A stretch of 64,000 bases of DNA, taken from assembly GCA_014695255.1 (NCBI GenBank), contig JACJNX010000093.1, positions 1 to 64,000 on the forward strand, in the 5' to 3' direction. Shown piece after piece: positions 1-7,424 of the stretch. The position numbers and the translations under genes are program-made. The notes under the pieces were generated by a model. The model saw nothing but the letters and a program-made list of their open reading frames with translations, did not search any database and had not been told where the DNA came from. The stretch comes from Cyanobacteria bacterium FACHB-63. Lineage in GTDB: Bacteria; Cyanobacteriota; Cyanobacteriia; Leptolyngbyales; Leptolyngbyaceae. Every line of letters begins with the position of its first letter. Positions within the stretch are counted from its first letter, which is position 1.

Positions 1-119
1 AGGGGATAGTGTATCTGGAGCAAGATTCATCAACGAACTGTTTGGAGTGAGTGCTTGAAGCAACACAAACGAGACCAGATCGTTTGTCACTTTAAAGTCT
101 TTGCGACACAACCAGTCTC

Positions 120-169
120 TCTGACTCTGACTCAGAGAGAGGTTGGTTCGACCCCAACTCCTGCATCCA
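120..169 (+). pseudogene. tRNA-like 3' half without a visible 5' half
   Basis: This stretch folds like the 3' half of a tRNA. There is a 5-bp anticodon-type stem (120-124 with 132-136) closing a 7-nt loop CTCTGAC, a 5-nt variable segment, a perfect 5-bp T stem (142-146 with 154-158) around the loop TTCGACC, then a 7-nt acceptor strand TCCTGCA, one base and an encoded CCA. The matching 5' acceptor strand (TGCAGGA) and a D arm are absent from positions 1-119. It could be a tRNA fragment, a scar of element integration, or the 3' exon of an intron-split tRNA whose 5' exon lies before the window. The loop would give anticodon CUG (Gln), but I do not rely on that. Confidence 0.4.
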
Positions 170-193
170 TTTCAATGCCCTGTTGTAGAGCGA

Positions 194-265
194 AGGCGGC
201 ACCCAGATTCGAACTGGGGGATGAGCATTTTGCAGACGCTTGCCTTACCACTTGGCTATGCCGCC
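194..265 (-). tRNA. tRNA-Cys (anticodon GCA)
   Basis: Read on the minus strand, a full cloverleaf is visible. The acceptor stem GGCGGCA pairs with TGCCGCC, there is a D arm, an anticodon stem AGCGU/AUGCU holds the loop CUGCAAA with anticodon GCA, and a T arm contains TTCGAAT. The discriminator base is U, as expected for tRNA-Cys. The 3' CCA is not encoded, which is usual in cyanobacteria. It lies just downstream of upp on the same strand. Confidence 0.93.
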
Positions 266-286
266 ATCTAAGCAATCTTGATTATA

Positions 287-922
287 TCACTTTGTACCGA
301 ATAAACGATCGCCCGCATCGCCCAATCCCGGAATAATATATCCGTGTTCGTCTAACCCTTGATCGATCGCGGCTGCATAAATTGGCACGTCTGGATGCTG
401 TTCTTGAAAATGAGTAATGCCCTCAGGAGCCGCCAGAATGCAGAGGAATTTGATCGATCGCGGATGTGTTTGTTTGAGACGATCGACGGCCGCGATCGCA
501 GAATTACCCGTTGCCATCATCGGGTCAACGACGAGCATATCGCGTTCTTCAGTATCGTCTGGGACTTTGAAATAGTATTCGATCGGCACTAGCGAATTGG
601 GTTCCCGGTAAATACCAACGTGACCCACTCTAGCGGAGGGAATCAACTGTAAAATTCCATCCAGGATGCCTTGTCCGGCACGCATAATTGACACGACAAC
701 GAGCTTTTTGTCTGGGGCTAAAACCGGAGCCTCCATTTCTGCCATTGGAGTTTGAATGGTTTCGTAGCGTAGAGGTAGATCCCGCGTGACTTCATACGCA
801 AGTAACAGACTCACTTCGGTCATCAGCGATCGGAATTTCGCCGTACTGGTGGATTCTCGCCGCATCAAACTGAGTTTGTGCTGAATCAAGGGATGCTCGA
901 TGAGGGTGAGGTTTGCAGCCAT
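287..922 (-). CDS. upp: Uracil phosphoribosyltransferase
   Basis: Converts uracil and PRPP to UMP in the cytoplasm. The 211-residue length is normal for the family. The PRPP-binding loop [12 protein letters not shown] is at about 130-141 and the uracil-binding C-terminal motif [13 protein letters not shown] at about 194-206; both are intact. Its start lies 2 nt after the stop of the URC4 homologue and it is the last gene of a three-gene operon with URC4 and URC1 homologues. In yeast with the URC pathway, the UPRT (URC6) performs the first step of uracil breakdown. That suggests this copy serves catabolism as well as salvage, which is an inference from context. Confidence 0.93.
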   Translation of the reverse strand: MAANLTLIEHPLIQHKLSLMRRESTSTAKFRSLMTEVSLLLAYEVTRDLPLRYETIQTPMAEMEAPVLAPDKKLVVVSIMRAGQGILDGILQLIPSARVGHVGIYREPNSLVPIEYYFKVPDDTEERDMLVVDPMMATGNSAIAAVDRLKQTHPRSIKFLCILAAPEGITHFQEQHPDVPIYAAAIDQGLDEHGYIIPGLGDAGDRLFGTK

Positions 923-924
923 AG

Positions 925-2133
925 TTAAAAAACGGTTCCGTCGCTAGAAATTTGAATCGGGGGAGTTCCACCGGGGCGGAGCGATGCGGCAATTTTGCGT
1001 CCGGCTGTCCAGGTTCCGCCTTGAAGAACTTTGACGAGGGGAAGCGCATCAGAGGTGAGATTAAGCTTCCTGCGAATGGTGTCGGCGATGCGATCGAGCA
1101 AACAAACGGTTAGCGCCCGCCATTCTACAATCAATTCTGAGTCCGGAGAGTGCGGAATTTCTGCAAGCTGTGGATTTTTCAGTTGGAGCAGTCCCAGATC
1201 GAGACACAAACCCCCATTGCGGTATTCGGGGAGTCCGGTCATTTGGTCAAGATCAGTAATTGTGATTCCTAAATCTTGCAAGGGTTCAAGTAGGGAATAG
1301 GTGAGCCACTGTGAGAGCTTGTGAAACGGAATCAGTTGGTCTGTGTATTCACCGAATAAAGCGGAATGATGCCAAACATCGCCTAGATTTGCGCCGCCGA
1401 TCAACAATCTCCCCGACCAGATTTCGCCGAAACCGAGCAGAACTGCGTTTAATACCGTCACCGCCGAAAGCTTGCCTTGATTGGTCTGACGCATCAGATA
1501 ATCTACTAGATTTCCAGGGCGAGGAGAATCTCCAAAGAGATCCGGGAATTGCTCGATCGTATGCCCCAGTTTTTGCAGCAGGTGCGATCGTCCTTCGAGT
1601 CCCACTAAGGGATTCTCAGGAGTCACTTGGAAAAGATTGGCAATCTTCTCCGGTGTAATCTGCTTCAGTTCCTCGGCATCGGTTTGATAAGGATGGTTTG
1701 AGAACGCACCTTGGCAAAAGGCATCAAACGACGCGATCGCTAATCCCTCGGATCTTGTCCAAGTTTGTCCGGTGGAAGATTCGAGGTACTGCCAGCGATC
1801 GCCCGCTCCAGCATCGAGCAAGACACTCGGAACGACTAGATCGAATTTGGCTTTCGCTTGATCGATTGGGGATAAGTCCTTTAACGCCTGTTCGAGTTGC
1901 TGCACACGCGGAAAATTGCCGACTTCAAAATGTCGCCAGCGACTGTGAAATGGAACCTCTAAATCGGGGTATTGCTCACGCATCACAGCGATCACATAGT
2001 CTGCAACCGCATCAAGCTGCGTCAGATCCAGCCGAAAGTAGGCGAGCTTATCCGCCTCTGCAAGCTCAAACAACCGATCAGCACGATCGCGGATGGCTTT
2101 GGGCGATCGCAAATAGTCCACCAGATTAGTCAC
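925..2133 (-). CDS. URC4/Urg3 family protein (DUF1688), uracil catabolism
   Basis: A 402-residue protein recognised as the DUF1688 (URC4/urg3) family from its N-terminal pattern ([10 protein letters not shown], then [11 protein letters not shown] near residue 63) and family-typical length. URC4 is genetically required for uracil degradation in Lachancea kluyveri, and its exact reaction is, to my knowledge, unsettled. No signal peptide or membrane segment is seen, so it should be cytoplasmic. It overlaps the upstream URC1 homologue by 8 nt and is followed 2 nt later by upp, so translation is probably coupled. The family call is good; the biochemical role rests on the fungal precedent and the operon. 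Confidence 0.85.
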   Translation of the reverse strand: MTNLVDYLRSPKAIRDRADRLFELAEADKLAYFRLDLTQLDAVADYVIAVMREQYPDLEVPFHSRWRHFEVGNFPRVQQLEQALKDLSPIDQAKAKFDLVVPSVLLDAGAGDRWQYLESSTGQTWTRSEGLAIASFDAFCQGAFSNHPYQTDAEELKQITPEKIANLFQVTPENPLVGLEGRSHLLQKLGHTIEQFPDLFGDSPRPGNLVDYLMRQTNQGKLSAVTVLNAVLLGFGEIWSGRLLIGGANLGDVWHHSALFGEYTDQLIPFHKLSQWLTYSLLEPLQDLGITITDLDQMTGLPEYRNGGLCLDLGLLQLKNPQLAEIPHSPDSELIVEWRALTVCLLDRIADTIRRKLNLTSDALPLVKVLQGGTWTAGRKIAASLRPGGTPPIQISSDGTVF

Positions 2134-3400
2134 TCAGTCCCCGTCCTTTAATCTCAGCTAAGGCTTCTTCGGTGAGAATTTCGCTTTCGGTGTAGTATCC
2201 GGCTGCTTTTTTCGCCTCGATTTCGACCATTGCATCAGCCGGGATGAGTTCTTCGGGAATGGGAACTCGCGTGACGATCTCGATGCCAGATCGCGTCACC
2301 GCATCGTGTTTCATGTCGCTCATGGAAATAAAGCGATCGATGCGAGTAATTCCCAACCAGTGCAGCACATCGGGCATGAGTTCCTGGAAGCGCATATCCT
2401 GAACCCCCGCGACGCATTCGGTTCGGGCAAAGTAGGCATCGGCGCGATCGCCCCCCTCTTGACGTTTACGAGCGTTGTAAACGAGGAACTTGGTGACTTC
2501 ACCCAGGGCACGTCCTTCTTTGCGGAGATAGACGATTACGCCTGCACCGCCTTGTTGAGCAGTTTGCACACATTCTTCGATGCCATGAACCAGGTAGGGG
2601 CGACAGGTACAGATGTCAGACCCGAAAACATCAGAGCCGTTACATTCATCATGCACACGAACGGTTAATGAGCGATTCGGATCAGCGATCGCATCAGGAT
2701 CACCCACGATATAAACGGTAATGCCACCAATTGGAGGCAGAAAGACTTTGACATCCGGGCGAGTAATGAGTTCGGGGAACATTCCGCCCGTTTGCTCGAA
2801 TAACGTGCGGCGGAGCAGACCTTCTTCAACGTTGAGCCGTTTTGCAATTCCAGGCAGATACCATACTGGTTCGATCGCGGCTTTCGTTACGACTAAATCG
2901 CCGCCTTTTTTCATAATTTCGCCATCTTCGCGCAGCCGACCTTTGGCGATCGCGTCTTGCAGTTCTGGCATATTGATGTGCGCTTTGGTAATCGCGATCG
3001 TCGGTTTGATGTCATACCCCTGATCGTACAAATCGCGATACACATCGCCGACCATCGCGCCAAAGGGATCGATCGACACGATCTTTTCTGGATCAGACCA
3101 AGCGGAATGAGGATGAAGCAGCGCGGCAGGAGCGGTATTGGTTAGATCAGCGCGATGGTTGGCATCGAGTTTCCCGCTGGCAACCGCAAGCGCACGATAA
3201 ACCGCATATGAGCCGGAATGCGTACCGATCACGTTACGATGCGCCGGAGTGGTAAGCGTTCCGATAATGGCACCGCGTTTGATCGGATCAGCTTCGCCCC
3301 AATGAATCGCGATCGACTTCGAAAATTTAGCAGGATGGGAGGTAAGAACGATCGGCTGTGAACGTTTAATCGGTTGTGAACGGTTGGGCTGACTAACCAT
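2126..3400 (-). CDS. URC1-type GTP cyclohydrolase II homologue
   Basis: A 424-residue protein whose C-terminal half is a GTP cyclohydrolase II fold. The zinc motif C-x10-C-x-C (ECNGSDVFGSDICTC) and a YLRKEGRALGE motif, a variant of RibA YLRQEGRGIG, are both present. A long N-terminal region (about 200 residues) absent from RibA, and the neighbouring URC4 and UPRT genes, mark it as the URC1 branch of uracil catabolism rather than riboflavin synthesis. I chose the ATG at 3400, after a GAGAGAG tract, over an upstream in-frame start at 3448 because the first 16 residues look non-conserved. It is the first gene of the operon and overlaps URC4 by 8 nt. Confidence 0.85.
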   Translation of the reverse strand: MVSQPNRSQPIKRSQPIVLTSHPAKFSKSIAIHWGEADPIKRGAIIGTLTTPAHRNVIGTHSGSYAVYRALAVASGKLDANHRADLTNTAPAALLHPHSAWSDPEKIVSIDPFGAMVGDVYRDLYDQGYDIKPTIAITKAHINMPELQDAIAKGRLREDGEIMKKGGDLVVTKAAIEPVWYLPGIAKRLNVEEGLLRRTLFEQTGGMFPELITRPDVKVFLPPIGGITVYIVGDPDAIADPNRSLTVRVHDECNGSDVFGSDICTCRPYLVHGIEECVQTAQQGGAGVIVYLRKEGRALGEVTKFLVYNARKRQEGGDRADAYFARTECVAGVQDMRFQELMPDVLHWLGITRIDRFISMSDMKHDAVTRSGIEIVTRVPIPEELIPADAMVEIEAKKAAGYYTESEILTEEALAEIKGRGLSD

Positions 3401-3512
3401 AGACACTCTCTCGCACCGAATCAGGATTTGAAACCCCGATCGTAGCAAGAGTATTGATAGATGGATAGTGTCTTAGGTGGCAAACCTCGAAAATTTCTTG
3501 TAGATAAATCTT

Positions 3513-4853
3513 TTAGAAACGATTGAGAAACTTCTGTTGTACATATTTCAGGTCTTGGTGAGTTAGCCACAAGCCAGGTGGCAGCGTTTTTAGCACAATA
3601 GGGTAGCAGATCCAAACGGAAACGAGCCGAATCATTGTCGAACCCAACAGCGCTAACCCCAGTCCTAGCAGTCCAAACATTGGAGTGAGGATCAAAATCA
3701 AGGGAGCGCCCAACATCAAGCCAATGCCTTGAATCAGGGTGACGATTCCCGGACGATCGGTTGCCATGAATGCTTGCGACAGAATGATGGCGGTGCCACC
3801 GAGAACGGTTTCGATCGCTAACACCCGAAAGATCGGAATCGCTGCAAGGTAAGCTTCTCCGTACAGTAAGTGCAGCACCCCTGGAGCCAAAGCCATCATC
3901 GAAATCGCCATCAAAATTGCCAACATGCCGCTAATTCTGGCGGCTCTCCCTGTCATTTCAACCACTTCTGAAACGGGACGGGCTGCCGCTTTGGGAAATA
4001 GCACCGTTACAAAAGAACTTTGCACCACATACAGCAATTGACACAAACTAAAGGCGATCGCATACAGTCCCATCGCGGCAGGAGCCAGAACACTAATCGC
4101 TAACACTTGCTGAATTTGTCCTGCCAATGCGCTGATCAAATCAATTCCATATGCCCGAAAACCATAGTGCAATAATCGTTGAATCGAGTGCTGAATCTGC
4201 GTAAAGCGAATCGTAAAAAATCGCTTCGCACAGGCAATCATCCAAACCAGCATTGGGATTCCGGGGAGCCAGTAGGACAGAACAGCGGTGAAGGGCGTGA
4301 GGTGTTTGGTCATCGCCAGGATAATCAGCAGTGCCAAGGTACTCAACGGCGGAAGATAGCGAATTTGATTGGCGATCGCGAATTCGTCGCTGGCTTCCAT
4401 TGCAGATCGCAGCACTTCCGTAAACACCACTAGCGGCACCGCCAACATGAGTCCTTGTGAAAGGTAAATCGCTTCAGGCGGATATTTCTGCATCAAAAAC
4501 GGAATCGTGATGACTCCAACGACACCGCTAAAAACGCTAATAAACATACCCAAGAACATCGCAGCAGAAAAGGTCTGCGATCGCTCTTGAGGATAGCGCT
4601 TTAAGGTATACAGCAATGCGCTAGGTAATCCAAGCGACAATGAATAAGCGAAGAACTGGGGCCAAATCGCCATTGCCGCTTGCTCTCCGCGTCCCGCAGG
4701 ACCTAAGATGCGTGCGGTAATTGTTCCGGTTGCAATATTCACGACAATGATCAATGCACGAGCCGCCAGCGTTTGAACGATCGCGGCTGTACCATCACGT
4801 CCACGCAGAGATCTCGTTCCACGTTGCACCCAAGTCGAAATTAAGTTTCTCAT
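3513..4853 (-). CDS. Oligosaccharide flippase / polysaccharide biosynthesis membrane protein
   Basis: About 446 residues with roughly a dozen hydrophobic segments spread over the whole length, and an N-terminal stretch (ALIIVVNIATGTITARILGP, then GRGEQAAM) typical of Wzx-like flippases of the MOP superfamily. These move lipid-linked sugars across the inner membrane for capsule, exopolysaccharide or O-antigen. No glycosyltransferases or polymerase sit beside it, so the substrate cannot be inferred. An in-frame start 24 nt upstream (4877) is possible. The chosen ATG (4853) begins MRNLISTW, just before the first basic and hydrophobic stretch. Confidence 0.8.
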   Translation of the reverse strand: MRNLISTWVQRGTRSLRGRDGTAAIVQTLAARALIIVVNIATGTITARILGPAGRGEQAAMAIWPQFFAYSLSLGLPSALLYTLKRYPQERSQTFSAAMFLGMFISVFSGVVGVITIPFLMQKYPPEAIYLSQGLMLAVPLVVFTEVLRSAMEASDEFAIANQIRYLPPLSTLALLIILAMTKHLTPFTAVLSYWLPGIPMLVWMIACAKRFFTIRFTQIQHSIQRLLHYGFRAYGIDLISALAGQIQQVLAISVLAPAAMGLYAIAFSLCQLLYVVQSSFVTVLFPKAAARPVSEVVEMTGRAARISGMLAILMAISMMALAPGVLHLLYGEAYLAAIPIFRVLAIETVLGGTAIILSQAFMATDRPGIVTLIQGIGLMLGAPLILILTPMFGLLGLGLALLGSTMIRLVSVWICYPIVLKTLPPGLWLTHQDLKYVQQKFLNRF

Positions 4854-4885
4854 GCACTCGCTTTTTTTCGGACGCACCGATTATC

Positions 4886-5359
4886 TTAGCGCTGTTCTAA
4901 CAAGGCGAAAAAGCCATCGTCTAATTCATATCCGAGCGTTTTAGTCATCGATTTGAGGCGCGATCGTGATTCGATCTGCTGCTGTTCGAGCCAGTTCATC
5001 AGCACAAAGGTTTTGCTCATGACGAAGATTTCCAGCGCTTCGGGGTTGTACTCGATGCCATCGGGCTGCATTTCGTGGGGAACTAACATTGCCGCATATC
5101 GCCCTAGCTCTTTCTGCGACCAGTCGAGCAGAAACGGCAACCACGGATACAGGGCATCTAGCCCAATGAACCACAGTCGCACTTCTGGCACTTCGGATAA
5201 TTCGCGGGGATCTCCGGGTTCAAGGGGGTAATCAATTTTGAATTGTAGTTTTTGCTCGTACTGCCGGATGTCGGATTTGAGCGGTTCGATCGCCGCGATC
5301 GCGGGTGTTAGATCGACGCGATCAATGTGGTCTGCATGAAGGTGAATCACAATTGACAT
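4886..5359 (-). CDS. crr6: CRR6-family NdhI maturation factor (DUF1817)
   Basis: A 157-residue soluble protein recognised from family blocks such as EVRLWFIGLDALYPWLPFLL and the later GRYAAMLVPHE with YNPEALEIFVMSK. CRR6 proteins assist assembly of the NdhI subunit of the photosynthetic NDH-1 complex in cyanobacteria and chloroplasts. The whole family length appears present and no signal peptide is seen. It lies between the flippase and a LOV kinase on the same strand without tight coupling, so context adds nothing to the assignment. I am sure of the family pattern and moderately sure of the symbol. Confidence 0.8.
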   Translation of the reverse strand: MSIVIHLHADHIDRVDLTPAIAAIEPLKSDIRQYEQKLQFKIDYPLEPGDPRELSEVPEVRLWFIGLDALYPWLPFLLDWSQKELGRYAAMLVPHEMQPDGIEYNPEALEIFVMSKTFVLMNWLEQQQIESRSRLKSMTKTLGYELDDGFFALLEQR

Positions 5360-5527
5360 AAAAATTTCTGCCGCTACACGCCTTTCATCTTCTAATGATT
5401 TGCGATCGTTTGTGCTAAATGAAGATTGGTTAATATAATTGTTCGCGCTTGAATGGCTCGAAACGAGGAACAGAAGTTGCGCTGCGAGAAGTACGATCGC
5501 GCCTGCAAAACGTTTTATCCATCACCT

Positions 5528-7231
5528 TTAATTTGACTGGGTACAGGGAATCTCAATCACAAATTCGGTACCTCGACCCAGTTGAGAATTGCAGAAGAGC
5601 GATCCTTGATGTCGCTCAGTGATCACCTGATAGCTAATTGCAAGTCCCATTCCTGTTCCAACTCCAACAGGCTTAGTGGTGAAGAAGGGATCGAAAATGC
5701 GCTTTGAGGTTTCTTGGGTCATCCCAGCGCCGGTGTCTGCCACGCGAATTCTGACCGAGTAATCCTCTATAGCTTCTGTGGTGATGGTTAAAGTGAGCGG
5801 ATTGGTACTATCTTGCTGGAAAGCTTCCTCGATCGCGTCGATCGCATTGGTAAACAGATTCATAAAGACCTGATTTAGCTGACCTACATAGCATTCCACC
5901 AGAGGTAGCACGCCATATTGTTTCACGACATTAATTGCAGGGCGGCGATTATCTGCTCTTAGCCGATGCTGCAAAATCATCAATGTACTTTCGATGCCAA
6001 AATGCAGATCGACCTGTTTGAACTCTGCTTCATCCAGTCGCGAGAAGGTACGGAGCGACAAAACAATTTCTCGAATCCGCTCTGCTCCGTTTTCCATTGA
6101 GGTCAGGAGCTTTGGTAAATCGGTGGTGAGAAAGTCTAAATCGATCGACTCGATCGCAGCCTGGATTACAGAAGGCGGCTGAGGATAGCATCGTTGATAC
6201 AGTTCTATCAGGTGCAATAAATCGCGGATGTACTCTTGGGCAGGTTTAAGATTGCTATAGATAAAGCTGACTGGATTGTTGATTTCATGCGCCACGCCCG
6301 CGACCAGTTGACCTAACGATGACATCTTTTCACTTTGAATTAACTGAGTCTGTGCGCGTTTTAGATCATGTAACGCACGTTCAAGAGACTCGGTTTTGTA
6401 GCGAAGCTGTTCTTCGGCTTGCTTACGCTCTGTAATGTCCTCATGAGTTCCCAAAATTCCGATGACTTCACCTGCATCGTTTCGCAATGGGATTTTACTG
6501 GTGTCTGTCCAAAATGATTCTCCATCGATTTGAGGATGTGCTTCGATCAGGTGCAATTGCGGCATTCCACTGCTGAGAACTTCCGCATCACGAACTTGAA
6601 ACAACTCAATCTGCTCAAGCGACCAGGGTAAATCATAGTCCGTTTTGCCAACAATCTCGCTAGGGTCGTTTAATCCGGCAACGATCGCAAACGACTTATT
6701 ACACCCCAAGTAGACTGAGTTTAAGTCTTTCCAGAAGATTAACTGTGGCGCATTGTTAATCACAGTTTGCAGAAGTTGTGTCGCTTCTTGATGTTTTTTC
6801 TCTAAGCGCTGCCGCTCCGTCTCTAGATAGATGCGCTCAGTAATATCATTCTGTATGCCAATGAATTGTATTACCTGTCCTTCTGCATCAAAGATGGGAG
6901 AAATGGTGAGTTCATTACAGAACAGTGTGCCGTCTTTGCGGTAATTCCGTAGGATGACTGTGCAGCTTGTACGGGTGCGTAGGGCTTGCTTAATCTCTTT
7001 GAGTCCGGGTTGCTTACGATCGTCTCCCTGCAAAAAACGGCAATTTCGTCCAACAGCCTCAGCAGCAGTGTATCCAGTCATGCGTTCAAACGCTGCATTG
7101 ACAAAAATTGTAGGATAATCAGGATGGTGTGCATCTACAATTACAATGCCGACCGGAGTTGCTGCGATTGCTTGCTGCCAGTTGATAGATGCTAGAGACG
7201 CAAAAGACTGAGAAGCGATCGGAAGATTCAT
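5528..7231 (-). CDS. LOV-PAS sensor histidine kinase, probable blue-light receptor
   Basis: A 567-residue soluble kinase. Residues about 20-135 form a LOV domain. The signature [10 protein letters not shown] carries the flavin-adduct cysteine (C64), and the NYRKDG and GIQNDITE motifs with the conserved Gln are present. A second PAS follows (about 155-270). A histidine kinase core comes next: H315 in AHEINNP, an N box in the [11 protein letters not shown] region, [14 protein letters not shown] and GTGMGLAIS. No receiver domain or partner regulator is adjacent. The kinase core closely resembles that of the seven-PAS kinase at 13067-16675, so the two are paralogues. LOV photochemistry is inferred from the conserved motif, not demonstrated. 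Confidence 0.88.
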   Translation of the reverse strand: MNLPIASQSFASLASINWQQAIAATPVGIVIVDAHHPDYPTIFVNAAFERMTGYTAAEAVGRNCRFLQGDDRKQPGLKEIKQALRTRTSCTVILRNYRKDGTLFCNELTISPIFDAEGQVIQFIGIQNDITERIYLETERQRLEKKHQEATQLLQTVINNAPQLIFWKDLNSVYLGCNKSFAIVAGLNDPSEIVGKTDYDLPWSLEQIELFQVRDAEVLSSGMPQLHLIEAHPQIDGESFWTDTSKIPLRNDAGEVIGILGTHEDITERKQAEEQLRYKTESLERALHDLKRAQTQLIQSEKMSSLGQLVAGVAHEINNPVSFIYSNLKPAQEYIRDLLHLIELYQRCYPQPPSVIQAAIESIDLDFLTTDLPKLLTSMENGAERIREIVLSLRTFSRLDEAEFKQVDLHFGIESTLMILQHRLRADNRRPAINVVKQYGVLPLVECYVGQLNQVFMNLFTNAIDAIEEAFQQDSTNPLTLTITTEAIEDYSVRIRVADTGAGMTQETSKRIFDPFFTTKPVGVGTGMGLAISYQVITERHQGSLFCNSQLGRGTEFVIEIPCTQSN

Positions 7232-7424
7232 ATCAAGAAATGCAGGTGAGGTCTACAGTATTTTGCCCTGCGCCTAGAAGAAAGCTACGGAGGGTTTTTC
7301 CACACTAGGAAGAAAATTAAGATTTAGATTTAGTCTAGCTAGCCTGAGAGTCGTCTGTAATTAGGAGATGCAGTCTTAATTAGATCGTTACAATAGGATC
7401 TGTCTTCTTTAACCGATCGATATT

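Noticed and set aside
55-336. Protein-coding frame at the start of the window
   Set aside because: It runs through the tRNA-like fragment and antisense to tRNA-Cys; the translation has no protein character.
2126-3400. Calling the GTP cyclohydrolase II homologue ribA
   Set aside because: The long N-terminal region, the altered GRALGE motif and the coupling to urc4 and upp point to URC1 instead of riboflavin synthesis.
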